DNA from: Hydrogenophaga sp.
Lineage (GTDB): Bacteria > Pseudomonadota > Gammaproteobacteria > Burkholderiales > Burkholderiaceae_C
NCBI GenBank assembly: GCA_030653975.1
Contig: JAURYH010000060.1
Coordinates: 1 to 34,982, forward strand
Direction of reading: 5' to 3'
DNA: 34,982 nucleotides
Shown here: piece by piece, positions 7,606 through 16,229 of the stretch
Layout of the letters: each line of letters begins with the position of its first letter
Numbering within the stretch: position 1 is the stretch's first letter
Notes under the pieces: model-generated
The model's database searches: none
Seen by the model: the letters and a program-made list of their open reading frames with translations, nothing else
Told to the model about the DNA's origin: nothing
Program-made: the position numbers and the translations under genes

Positions 7606-10600
7606 TGGAGGGACTTTCACCTCAACAGAAGCTGGATGATGCTTTGACGCGGCGCGACTGTGGCGTGGCTGCCGCTTCGCTTGCGCGATTGCTTCGCGCG
7701 TTCGAGACCACGCCTCGGCTTGAGGCGGCCTGGTTGTTTGGTTCTCGTGCGGCGGGTACGCACCGTACCGAGTCTGATGTGGACATTGCGGTGGAGGCGC
7801 CCGACATGTCGGCGGCAGAAGAGGCAGCGTTCCGGCAGCGCATCGACGATCTGGGCTTGTTGTACGGCATCGATCTGGTGCGCCTGGAGCATGTCAAAGG
7901 GGATGATTTCAAGCAGCAGATTGAACGACACAGACGCTTGCTGTGGTCGCCGGTGCAGCATGTGGCCAACGTGGAAGAGCTGGGTGGCACCCAGATGAAG
8001 AGCTTTCAGTCCACGGTGCTCCAGCAGTTGGCACGCTACCTGGACGAGCTGAAAAAGCACCAGGCACAGGCGCTGCAACTGACGGCTGCGTTGCGGGCGA
8101 TGGAAGGTGCGGAAGACTTGGCGCGCGAGGCGGCGGACTTCCCCAAGAAGGCGTGGGCCGCTCTGGGCAGAGCCCATGTGTTGCCACCTGCGTTCAAGGA
8201 ACAGCCGTATTCCAGCCGCTTCGACGGCGCGGGCCGCGCGATCCCCAATGTGTGCCTGAAGGTGCCCACCGGTGGCGGCAAGACGCTGCTGGCCGCGGCC
8301 AGCGTGGCGCGCGTGTTCAGCGCCTACCTGAATCAGCATACGGGGCTGGTGTTGTGGGTGGTGCCCAATGAAGCCATTTACCGGCAGACTCTCAAGACCC
8401 TGAGCGACCGCGACCACCCGTACCGCCAGATGCTGAACGTAGCGGGGGCCGGGCGGGTGAAGATTCTGGAGAAAAATTCGCCGCTGTCCCGCCTGGATGT
8501 GGAATCGCACTTGTGCGTGATGGTGTTGATGCTGCAGTCTGCCGCGCGGCAGAGCAAGGAGACGCTGCGCTTCTTCCGCGACCGGGGCAATGTGCTGGGC
8601 TTTCTGCCGCGAGAGGACGATATTGAAGCGCACTGGGAGCTGTTGAGTCAGGTGCCCAACCTGGACGCCTATGGCAGCCCCTGGCAGAGCGCACAAGAAG
8701 CCCGGGCGCAAAAGGGCTCCATCGTCAAAAGCTCGCTGGGCAACGTGATGCGCTTGCTGCGGCCGATGGTGGTGATCGACGAAGGGCACCACGCTTACTC
8801 GGAAAACGCGCTGTCCACCCTCGACGGCTTCAACCCCTGCTTCATGCTGGAGCTATCGGCCACGCCGCGCGTGGCGTCGGCGAAGGGGCGGGGCTCCAAC
8901 ATCCTGGTGGACGTGCGCGGGACCGACCTGGACGATGCAGAGATGATCAAGCTGCCGATCCATGTGGAGGTGCGGCGCTGGACCGACTGGCAGGCTTGTC
9001 TGGCGGCATCGCTGCACCAGCTGGACGCCTTGCAGCGCGAGGCCGAGATGCTGCAGGCGGAGACGGCGCGCTACATCCGGCCGATCTTGTTGGTGCAAGT
9101 GGAGCGCACGGGTGCGGACATGCGCGACGCGGGTTTCATCCACGCCGAAGACGCCAAGGCTTACCTGCTGCAACTCGGGTTGACTGAGCGCCAGATCGCG
9201 ATCAAGACGTCTGAGAAAGACGAATTGAAGCAGCCGGAAAACATCGACCTGCTGTCACCCCAGTGCGAGATCAGGGCCATCATCACCAAGCAGGCGCTGC
9301 AAGAAGGTTGGGATTGTCCGTTTGCTTATGTGCTGAGTGCGCTGGCGGCGGGCCGCAACCCGGCGGCGATGACGCAGCTGGTGGGGCGCATCCTGCGCCA
9401 GCCGCAGGTGACCAAGACGGGGCGTGAGTCGCTGGACGCTTGCTATGTGCAGTGTTTTGACGCGAAGACGTCAGACGTGGTGAAGTCCATCAAACAGTCG
9501 CTGGAGGGTGAGGGCATGGGCGACCTGGCCGTGGCGGTGCACGGCGACGCAACAGCGACGGAAAAAACGGAGCGCCGCATTCCCCTGAAGCGCAGGGCTG
9601 CACTGGCTGAACTGCGCATTTTCGTGCCCAAGGTGACCTGGGCCGAGGCGGGCGAGGAACGTCGCGAGCTGGTCTACGAAAGCGATGTGTTGGCGCGGCT
9701 GGAGTGGGCTTCTTTGAATGTGGATGCGCTGGCCATGGCCTGGGCGCCCGATCTGCAGATGGGCGGTGCGCAGCATTTGACGATTGATCTGTCCATTCTT
9801 TCGCGCCATGGGCATGCCCAGCAGACCCAAGACGCGGCACAGATGGAAACGCTGGATCGCGCGCGTATGGTGAGGTCTTTGTTGGACCTTGCACCCAATG
9901 CCTGGTTGGTCTGGGATTGGGTGGATCGGGTGCTCAAGCGACTCATGCAACAGGGCATGGCCGAGTCTGTGTTGGCGCGTTCCGCGCCGTCGCTGACCGA
10001 GCGCTTGCGCATTGATATCGAGAAAGAGCGTGACCGCCTGGCTCAGGGTGTGTTCAACCGCCTCGTTGATGCGGGTTTGGTGCAGTTCTCCCTGCGGGCG
10101 GACGCCACGGACTATGAGCTTCCTCAATCGGCTGAACTTCTGCTGTCCGCTCAGCCTGCGGTGCTGCAGCGACCGGATGCACGCGCTGTGGAGAAGAGCC
10201 TGCTGGAACCCGCCCTGCACACGCCAGACATGAACGATCTGGAGGTTGCGTTTGCGGGCTATCTGGACCAGAAAGCAGCGCTGCGCTGGTGGCATCGCAA
10301 TGTGGCACGAACGCAGTACGGGCTACAGGGGTGGAAGCGCCACAAGGTGTACCCCGACTTTGTCTTTGGCGTGGTCAATCAGAACGGACAGACACGCACC
10401 GTGGTGATGGAGACAAAAGGCTTGCAGTTCGAAGGCAACTCAGACACCAGCTACAAGCAGGCGCTGCTCGCGCGGTTGACGCAAGCGTTCAAAGACGAGC
10501 GGTTTTCGCGTGCCGGTGAGTTGAAGCTGGAAGGGCAGGATCGAACGGAAGTGGTTTGCGACCTGGTTTTTGAGGGTGACTGGCGAGGCACGCTGGAACA

Positions 10601-10619
10601 CCGCTACTTTGCTGCCTGA
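7605..10619 (+). CDS. res: Fusion of MNT nucleotidyltransferase (MntA-type antitoxin) with Type III restriction subunit Res
   Basis: One 1004-residue frame. Residues about 20-115 form a minimal nucleotidyltransferase with GSX10DXD (G46, S47, D58, D60) and a third carboxylate, D90 (GIDLVRLE). A short linker leads to M131, where a normal Res-type N-terminus begins (MKSFQSTVLQQLARYLDELK). The helicase core follows: Walker A VPTGGGKT 220-227, DEGH box 392-395, SATPR 418-422 and QLVGRILRQPQ 591-601. A PD-(D/E)xK nuclease site is at the C-terminus (D918, E936, K938). The protein would cleave unmethylated DNA with Mod and, by inference, neutralise the upstream HEPN toxin. No frameshift is visible. 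An internal start at 7995 (ATG, GGGTGG upstream) could also give a separate Res. Confidence 0.9.
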   Translation: MEGLSPQQKLDDALTRRDCGVAAASLARLLRAFETTPRLEAAWLFGSRAAGTHRTESDVDIAVEAPDMSAAEEAAFRQRIDDLGLLYGIDLVRLEHVKGDDFKQQIERHRRLLWSPVQHVANVEELGGTQMKSFQSTVLQQLARYLDELKKHQAQALQLTAALRAMEGAEDLAREAADFPKKAWAALGRAHVLPPAFKEQPYSSRFDGAGRAIPNVCLKVPTGGGKTLLAAASVARVFSAYLNQHTGLVLWVVPNEAIYRQTLKTLSDRDHPYRQMLNVAGAGRVKILEKNSPLSRLDVESHLCVMVLMLQSAARQSKETLRFFRDRGNVLGFLPREDDIEAHWELLSQVPNLDAYGSPWQSAQEARAQKGSIVKSSLGNVMRLLRPMVVIDEGHHAYSENALSTLDGFNPCFMLELSATPRVASAKGRGSNILVDVRGTDLDDAEMIKLPIHVEVRRWTDWQACLAASLHQLDALQREAEMLQAETARYIRPILLVQVERTGADMRDAGFIHAEDAKAYLLQLGLTERQIAIKTSEKDELKQPENIDLLSPQCEIRAIITKQALQEGWDCPFAYVLSALAAGRNPAAMTQLVGRILRQPQVTKTGRESLDACYVQCFDAKTSDVVKSIKQSLEGEGMGDLAVAVHGDATATEKTERRIPLKRRAALAELRIFVPKVTWAEAGEERRELVYESDVLARLEWASLNVDALAMAWAPDLQMGGAQHLTIDLSILSRHGHAQQTQDAAQMETLDRARMVRSLLDLAPNAWLVWDWVDRVLKRLMQQGMAESVLARSAPSLTERLRIDIEKERDRLAQGVFNRLVDAGLVQFSLRADATDYELPQSAELLLSAQPAVLQRPDARAVEKSLLEPALHTPDMNDLEVAFAGYLDQKAALRWWHRNVARTQYGLQGWKRHKVYPDFVFGVVNQNGQTRTVVMETKGLQFEGNSDTSYKQALLARLTQAFKDERFSRAGELKLEGQDRTEVVCDLVFEGDWRGTLEHRYFAA

Positions 10620-10624
10620 ATGCC

Positions 10625-12034
10625 TCAATCTTCCAGCACCCGCACCTTCACGCTCTTGCCCTTGATGCGGCCGTCGTTCAGGCGGCTGGCGACCTGCTCG
10701 GCGATGTCGCGGTCCACTGCCACATAGGTGGACCAGTCGTTGACGTTGATCTTGCCGATCTGCTCGCGCGTGTAGCCCAGGTCGGCGGTGAGCGCGCCCA
10801 GCACGTCGCCGGGGCGGATCTTTTCCTTGCGGCCGCCCTGGATGTGCAGCGTCACCATCGCCGGCATGAGCGGGCCCTTGCCGGTGGGCACCAGTTCGGC
10901 GAGCTCGTGCCACTCGGATTCGCGGCCCTGCAGCTGCTCGATTTTGCCGACCGAGCCCATCTCGTTCATGCTGGCCAGGTTCAGTGCCAGGCCGCTTTCG
11001 CCGGCGCGGCCGGTGCGGCCGATGCGGTGGATGTGCACCTCGGCATCGGGCGTCACGTCCACGTTGATCACGGCGGCCAGGCTGGCGATGTCGAGCCCGC
11101 GCGCGGCCACGTCGGTGGCCACCAACACCGAGCAGCTCTTGTTGGCGAAGCGCACCAGCACCTGGTCGCGCTCGCGCTGCTCCAGCTCACCAAACAGCGC
11201 CAGCGCACTCATGCCTTGCGCCTGCAGCACGGCCACGAGGTCGCGGCACTGCGCCTTGGTGTTGCAAAACGCGAGCGTGCTGGCCGGGCGGAAGTGCAGC
11301 AGGAGCTGGCTCACCGCGTGCAGACGCTCGCTGTCTTTCACCTGGTACCAGCGCTGCTCAATCTGGCCGCCGGCGTGCTGCGCTTCCACGGTCACCGTGA
11401 CCGGCTCGCGCATGAACTGCGCGGCGAGTTTGGCGATGCCTTCCGGGTAGGTGGCGGAGAACAGCAGGGTCTGGCGCTCTTTCGGGCACTGGCGCGCGAC
11501 CTTCACGATGTCGTCGAAGAAACCCATGTCGAGCATGCGGTCGGCTTCGTCGAGCACCAGGGTGTTCATGGCCTCCAGCTGCAGGCTGCCACGCTCCAGG
11601 TGGTCCATGATGCGGCCGGGCGTGCCGACCACGATGTGCGCGCCGTGCTCCAGCGTGGCGAGCTGCCCGCGCAGCGGCACGCCGCCGCAGAGCGTGACGA
11701 CCTTGATGTTGTCTTCGGCGCGCGCCAGTCGGCGGATTTCGGTTGTCACCTGATCGGCGAGTTCGCGCGTGGGGCAGAGCACCAGCGTCTGCACGGCGAA
11801 GCGGCGCGGGTTGAGGTTGGACAGCAGCGTGAGCGCGAAGGCGGCGGTCTTGCCGCTGCCGGTCTTGGCCTGGGCAATGATGTCTTTGCCCAGCAGGGCA
11901 GCCGGCAGGCTGGCGGCCTGGATGGCCGTCATGCTCAGGTAGCCGAGCTGCTGCAGGTTGGCCAGCATGGCCGGGGTGAGCGGCAACTGGCTGAAATCGG
12001 CGGCGGGAGAATCGATCGGGGAAACAGTGGTCAT
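10625..12034 (-). CDS. dbpA: ATP-dependent RNA helicase DbpA
   Basis: The 469-residue DEAD-box helicase acts in late assembly of the large ribosomal subunit. It shows the Q motif (MTAIQ, about 35-39), Walker A AKTGSGKT 56-63, DEAD 162-165, SAT and HRIGRTGRAGESG. The C-terminal domain (about 395-469: KIRPGDVLGALTADLG, NVNDWSTYVAV, IKGKSVKVRVLED) is the DbpA RNA-binding domain, which in E. coli binds hairpin 92 of 23S rRNA. This domain separates it from RhlE-type helicases. It is convergent with the restriction operon, with only five bases between stop codons, so it marks the right edge of that island. Confidence 0.93.
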   Translation of the reverse strand: MTTVSPIDSPAADFSQLPLTPAMLANLQQLGYLSMTAIQAASLPAALLGKDIIAQAKTGSGKTAAFALTLLSNLNPRRFAVQTLVLCPTRELADQVTTEIRRLARAEDNIKVVTLCGGVPLRGQLATLEHGAHIVVGTPGRIMDHLERGSLQLEAMNTLVLDEADRMLDMGFFDDIVKVARQCPKERQTLLFSATYPEGIAKLAAQFMREPVTVTVEAQHAGGQIEQRWYQVKDSERLHAVSQLLLHFRPASTLAFCNTKAQCRDLVAVLQAQGMSALALFGELEQRERDQVLVRFANKSCSVLVATDVAARGLDIASLAAVINVDVTPDAEVHIHRIGRTGRAGESGLALNLASMNEMGSVGKIEQLQGRESEWHELAELVPTGKGPLMPAMVTLHIQGGRKEKIRPGDVLGALTADLGYTREQIGKINVNDWSTYVAVDRDIAEQVASRLNDGRIKGKSVKVRVLED

Positions 12035-12103
12035 CCCCGATTATCGGTTTTGCCCGATGACAGTGACAGAACCGGGGTCGGTGGGGCGAAACGCACAGGG
12101 GCT

Positions 12104-13591
12104 TCAGGAGCTCAGCGTGAAGTGGAACGCGGCGCCATGGCCGGGTTCGGCAAAGGCCCAGACCCGGCCACCATGGCGCATGACGATGCGTTGCACGATG
12201 GTCAGACCGATGCCTGTGCCTGCGTATTCGTCCTCGCGGTGCAGTCGCTGGAAGGGGCCAAAAAGACGGTCCGCCGAAGCCATGTCGAAGCCGCAGCCGT
12301 TGTCGCGCACAAAGAAGATGGTTTCGCCGTTGAGCGTCTTGCTGCCCACGTCAATGTGGGTCATTTCGCTGCGGGCAGAAAACTTCCAGGCGTTTCGCAG
12401 CAGGTTGTCGAGCAGGCTGCGCACCAGCGTTGGATCGGCCATGGCTTCCAGGTTCGGGGCAATCCGCACCTGAGCCAACCGCTCGGGGGCGGCATCCATG
12501 AGCTGGGCGGCGATCTCGCTGGCGATTTCACTGATGCTGACCACGCGCAGTTGCATGGGCAACTGGTTCAGGCGCGACATGTGCAGCAGCGCGTCGATGA
12601 GGGCACCCATGCGCTGGCCCGAGGTCACGATCCGGTTGACCAGATCCAGGCTGTCGGCGCCCAGGTCGCTGGCGTGTTCCTTGATCAGTTCCTGGCTGAA
12701 ACTGACGATGACGCGGACCGGGGAACGCAGGTCGTGCGCCACCGAGTAGCTGAAGGCCTCGAGCTCCTTGAGGCACTGCTGGAGCTCCGTGGTGCGCTCG
12801 GTCACCAGGCGCTCCAGGCTGTCGTTGAGCAGCTTCAACCGGAGTTCGTTGTTCTTGCGCTCCGAAATGTCCTGGACCACACCCGTCATGCGCCGGCCGG
12901 AGGCGTGGCCCGCGTCGAGCTTGATCCAGCGTGGCGGGATGTCTTCGGACAGCACACGAAACTCTTCGCTGAACCTTTTCAGTTCGGCCAGGCTCTCGTC
13001 CAGCCGGTTGGTTACCTCGGTCCGTTCCCCGGCGTCCACGCAGGAGAGCAGGTCGTCCCGGGAGCGGGGCTGGTTCTGCGGCCAGCCCAGCAGATCGGCC
13101 GTTCGGGGCGATGCGGTGATGGCCGAGGTGACCGTGTCCAGCTCCAGCACGCCCATGCTCGCTGCGTCCAGCGCTTGCTGCAGCAGCCGCTGGTTGTCCA
13201 CCAGTTGGTTCTCCAGTTTTTGGCGCTCGAACGCCATCTGGATGGTGGCGTGCAGCTCGCGCTCGGAGAAGGGCTTGAGCAGGTAGCCATAGGGGCGGGT
13301 CTGTCGCGCGCGCTCCAGCGTGGAGTCCTCGGAATAGGCGGTCAGGTAGATCACCGGGGCCGAGTGGGTTTCACGCAGCCGGGAGGCCACCTCGATACCG
13401 TCCATGTCGCCCTGGATGTGGATGTCCATCAACACCAGATCGGGTTGGGTCTGCGAGACCAGCTCCATGCATTCTTCACCGGAGACCGCAATGGCGGGCA
13501 CGTCGTAGCCCAGTTGCGACAGGCGCTGTTGCAGGTTGAAGGCGACGATGCTCTCGTCTTCCACCACCAGGATGCGGGAGGGTCGGTTCAT
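12104..13591 (-). CDS. Hybrid sensor histidine kinase: receiver, PAS, HisKA, HATPase
   Basis: The 495-residue protein has an N-terminal receiver domain (acidic pocket E11/D12, phospho-acceptor D56, T84, K106), then a PAS-like region (about 140-245, ending DISERK). A HisKA domain follows with H286 (SYSVAHDLRSPV), then an HATPase domain with the N box around N400, DNGCGFD 430-436 and GTGIGL 458-463. The ending RVWAFAEPGHGAAFHFTLS is typical of phytochrome-associated and related cytosolic kinases. No membrane segment is seen. Its ATG overlaps the stop of the upstream kinase gene (ATGA at 13588-13591), so the two are co-translated. The receiver suggests that it takes a phosphate from the upstream kinase; the signal and output are unknown. 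Confidence 0.88.
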   Translation of the reverse strand: MNRPSRILVVEDESIVAFNLQQRLSQLGYDVPAIAVSGEECMELVSQTQPDLVLMDIHIQGDMDGIEVASRLRETHSAPVIYLTAYSEDSTLERARQTRPYGYLLKPFSERELHATIQMAFERQKLENQLVDNQRLLQQALDAASMGVLELDTVTSAITASPRTADLLGWPQNQPRSRDDLLSCVDAGERTEVTNRLDESLAELKRFSEEFRVLSEDIPPRWIKLDAGHASGRRMTGVVQDISERKNNELRLKLLNDSLERLVTERTTELQQCLKELEAFSYSVAHDLRSPVRVIVSFSQELIKEHASDLGADSLDLVNRIVTSGQRMGALIDALLHMSRLNQLPMQLRVVSISEIASEIAAQLMDAAPERLAQVRIAPNLEAMADPTLVRSLLDNLLRNAWKFSARSEMTHIDVGSKTLNGETIFFVRDNGCGFDMASADRLFGPFQRLHREDEYAGTGIGLTIVQRIVMRHGGRVWAFAEPGHGAAFHFTLSS

Positions 13592-14616
13592 GTTTTTCGC
13601 TCCAGTGGAAAACGCAAGGTGAAACAGGTGGGCGCACTGCGCTGCACATCGAGCCGGCCCTGGAGCTGGCGCGTGAGCAACTGGACCAGCTGAAGGCCGA
13701 GTGAACCGGCGCGTTCCAGGTTCTGATGGGCGGGAATGTCGATGCCATCGTTGCTGATGGCGAGTTCGATGTGGTTGTTGTCGTCCGGGCGCATGACCAC
13801 ACGAACCGTGCCCCGTCGCCCGGCCGGAAAGCCGTGCTTGAGCGCGTTGCTCACCAGTTCGTTGACGATCAGGCCACAGGGAATCGCTTCGTTGATGGGC
13901 AGCTTGACATGGTTGGCTTCGATCTCCACGGCCACATGCCCGGCCACCATGCCGTAAGAGTCCATCAGAGTGGGCAGCAATTCACCCAGAAACTGCTGAA
14001 AGTCAACCTGGGCGAAGTCGTGTGACTGGTACAGGGTCTGGTGGATCATGGACATTGAGCGGATCCGGTTCTGGCTGTCGCGCAACATGGCCACCAGCTC
14101 AGGGTCCTTGATCTTGAGCGCCTGCAGGTCGAGCAGGCTGTGGATCACCTGCATGTTGTTCTTGACGCGGTGGTGCACTTCTTCCAGCAGCAGTTCTTTT
14201 TCCTGCAGGGCAGCGTGGATGCGCTTTTCGTTTTGCTTGCGTTCACTCAGGTCGAGGATCACGGACAGGATCATCGGACCCTCGCCGGTCTCGACCGGGT
14301 TGATGCCGATCTCCACCGGGAACTCGCTGCCGTCCTTGCGAAGGCCGCTGAGGTCGCGGCCGGCGCCCATAGGGCGGGCGGTGGCTTCGGCCTGGAAGCC
14401 GCTGCGGTAGCCTGGGTGGGCGTGGCGGTAACGCGCCGGCACCAGCACCTCAACCGCCTGACCCAACAGCTCTTCGCTGGTGTAGCCGAAGGTGGTTTCT
14501 GCCAAACGGTTCAAGCGGGTGATCTCTCCCCGCTGGTTCACCACCACCATCGCCACCGGAATGCGATCAAACGCCTGTCCCAGGTATTCGTCGAGTCGGA
14601 TGTGTGTGGCGCTCAT
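13588..14616 (-). CDS. PAS domain sensor histidine kinase, HisKA_2 type
   Basis: From the ATG at 14616 (MSATHIRLDEYLGQAF) the product is 342 residues; an upstream in-frame start at 14652 is less likely. A PAS domain spans about 15-125 (VNQRGEITRLNRLAETTFGYT, closing SVILDLSERKQ). The HisKA_2 phospho-acceptor block EEVHHRVKNNMQVIHSLLDLQ (H148/H149) follows, then an HATPase domain with NELVSNALKHGFP. It is cytosolic, with no membrane segments. This class often transfers phosphate to stand-alone receivers; the next gene begins with a receiver and overlaps by four bases, which suggests a direct partnership. Confidence 0.88.
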   Translation of the reverse strand: MSATHIRLDEYLGQAFDRIPVAMVVVNQRGEITRLNRLAETTFGYTSEELLGQAVEVLVPARYRHAHPGYRSGFQAEATARPMGAGRDLSGLRKDGSEFPVEIGINPVETGEGPMILSVILDLSERKQNEKRIHAALQEKELLLEEVHHRVKNNMQVIHSLLDLQALKIKDPELVAMLRDSQNRIRSMSMIHQTLYQSHDFAQVDFQQFLGELLPTLMDSYGMVAGHVAVEIEANHVKLPINEAIPCGLIVNELVSNALKHGFPAGRRGTVRVVMRPDDNNHIELAISNDGIDIPAHQNLERAGSLGLQLVQLLTRQLQGRLDVQRSAPTCFTLRFPLERKT

Positions 14617-14725
14617 CGCCAAAATACTAAAGGCGATTCCTCCCGCGCGCACGGAAATATTCCATACCCCTTACAGACGGTGCCGGGCGTTGGTGCAAAC
14701 CGCTTCGTTGTGGCGACTCAGCCTC

Positions 14726-15595
14726 TCAGGCGCCGAGCAGGTAGTCGAGTTCCTGCTGGCTGAAGCCCGCCGCGAGGCGCGCCGCGTCGTTGAACGGGGG
14801 CCGCAGGCGCGGGGCTTCGTGCCGCCGCGCGAGCACCCGGTAGTGGGCCAGCGGGTCCAGCCCCTGCTGCGCGCACAACCAGCCGTACCAGCGGTTGCCG
14901 ATGGCCACGTGGCCGATCTCGTCGCGCAGGATCACGTTCAGGATCTCGATGGTGCGCAGCGCGGCCGGGGTGTTGACCTTGCGCAGCCGGGCCTGGATCA
15001 GCGGCGTGGCGTCGAGCCCGCGCGCTTCGAGCGTGCGCGGCACCAGCGCCATGCGCGCGGTGATGTCGTGCTGCGTCTTCACGCACATCTCCCACAGGCC
15101 GTCGTGCGCGGGGAAGTCGCCGTAGTCGTGGCCCAGGCTTTGCAGGTGGCTGCGCAGCAGGCCGAAGTGGGTGGCTTCTTCGGCCGCCACCCGCAGCCAG
15201 TCGCGGTAGAAGTCCACCGGCATGCCGGCAAAACGCCAGACCGCGTCGAGCGCGAGATTGATGGCGTTGAACTCGATGTGCGCGATGGCGTGCAGCAGCG
15301 CGGCCATGCCTTCCGGGGTGAAGGGTGAGCGCTGTGGCACGTCGGCGGGCGCGATGAGCGGCGGCCGCGCCGGGCGGCCGGGCAGGGGGATGTCGGGGGC
15401 CGCGCTCAGCTCGGCGGCCGGCTCCAGCCAGCGCAAGCCGTCGTCCCCGGGCGGCATCTCGCGCAGGGTGTCCAGCAGGCGGTGCGCCGCCTGCGCCTTG
15501 GTGGCCGGGTCGGTGATGCCCAGCGCCTGCAGCGCCTGAGCCCTCAGGCTGGGGCGGGGCATGGGTGGCGTGGGGCGGTCGGCGCGGGCTTGCAT
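14726..15595 (-). CDS. DUF455 family ferritin-like protein
   Basis: The 289-residue protein carries ferritin-like di-metal ligands in helical repeats: E108 (AHIEFNAIN), E139/E140 and H143 (AAEEATHFGLL), E226 and H229 (LRDEIGHVAIG). The family is widespread in Proteobacteria; function is not established, and an oxidative or tRNA-modification-like role has been guessed from its fold. The start is uncertain: a TAGAAT -10-like hexamer at 15608-15603 would place transcription close to 15596, making ATG 15595 nearly leaderless, whereas the second ATG at 15562 would have a short leader. It is divergent from the gamma-carbonic anhydrase gene. Confidence 0.82.
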   Translation of the reverse strand: MQARADRPTPPMPRPSLRAQALQALGITDPATKAQAAHRLLDTLREMPPGDDGLRWLEPAAELSAAPDIPLPGRPARPPLIAPADVPQRSPFTPEGMAALLHAIAHIEFNAINLALDAVWRFAGMPVDFYRDWLRVAAEEATHFGLLRSHLQSLGHDYGDFPAHDGLWEMCVKTQHDITARMALVPRTLEARGLDATPLIQARLRKVNTPAALRTIEILNVILRDEIGHVAIGNRWYGWLCAQQGLDPLAHYRVLARRHEAPRLRPPFNDAARLAAGFSQQELDYLLGA

Positions 15596-15598
15596 CCC

Positions 15599-15608
15599 TA
15601 CAATTCTA
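15599..15608. promoter_or_regulatory. Overlapping divergent -10-like hexamers
   Basis: On the plus strand TACAAT occupies 15599-15604; on the minus strand TAGAAT occupies 15608-15603. The two share two bases and would serve the carbonic anhydrase gene (+) and the DUF455 gene (-). No clear -35 hexamers are seen for either, so this is a composition-based guess in an otherwise very GC-rich gap. Confidence 0.3.
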
Positions 15609-15666
15609 GGTTTCGCGCCGGCGCCAGCCGCCGGCCACCGACCCCGAACCCCAGGAGACTTCCCCG

Positions 15667-16191
15667 ATGGCGATCTACGAACTCGATGGTGCCGCGCCGC
15701 GCCTGGCCGCGTCGGCCTGGGTGGCTGACAACGCCCAGGTGATGGGCGATGTGGAGCTCGGCGAAGACTGCAGCGTGTGGTTCGGCGTGACCGTGCGCGG
15801 TGATACCGACACGATCCGCATCGGGCGCGGCAGCAACATCCAGGACGGCAGCGTGCTGCACGCCGACATGGGCCTGCCGCTGACCATTGGCGAACACGTG
15901 ACCGTGGGCCACCAGGTCATGCTGCACGGCTGCACCATCGGCGACGAGTCGCTGATCGGCATTGGTGCCATCGTGCTCAACGGCGCGAAGATCGGCAAGA
16001 ACTGCCTGGTGGGCGCGGGTGCGCTGGTGACCGAGGGCAAGGAATTCCCCGACGGCTCCATGATCATCGGCAGCCCGGCCAAGGCGGTGCGCCAGCTCAC
16101 GCCCGAGCAGATCGAAGGCCTGCGCCAGAGTGCGAAACATTACGTGGCGAACGCGCAGCGCTTCCGGCGCGGCTTGAAAAAGATCGGTTGA
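15667..16191 (+). CDS. Gamma-carbonic anhydrase family protein (YrdA-like)
   Basis: The 174-residue protein is a left-handed beta-helix of hexapeptide repeats with the three metal-binding histidines of gamma-carbonic anhydrases: H65 (SVLHAD), H82 (VGHQV) and H87 (MLHGC). It ends in the usual helical tail. AGGAG lies about 10 bases before the ATG. Family members hydrate CO2 or are inactive homologues; activity is not assured because the proton-shuttle loop of the archaeal prototype is absent in the short YrdA-like form. It is followed 38 bases later by hslO on the same strand, a common order in this group. Confidence 0.87.
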   Translation: MAIYELDGAAPRLAASAWVADNAQVMGDVELGEDCSVWFGVTVRGDTDTIRIGRGSNIQDGSVLHADMGLPLTIGEHVTVGHQVMLHGCTIGDESLIGIGAIVLNGAKIGKNCLVGAGALVTEGKEFPDGSMIIGSPAKAVRQLTPEQIEGLRQSAKHYVANAQRFRRGLKKIG

Positions 16192-16229
16192 TCCCGATCT
16201 GCCAGCGTTGACCGAACCGAAAGAACCCC

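Noticed and set aside
10844..13693. A 949-codon open frame on the plus strand across dbpA and the kinase gene
   Set aside because: It is antisense to two genes with complete family motifs, and its translation is a low-complexity run rich in His, Gln, Val and Gly typical of a GC-rich shadow frame.
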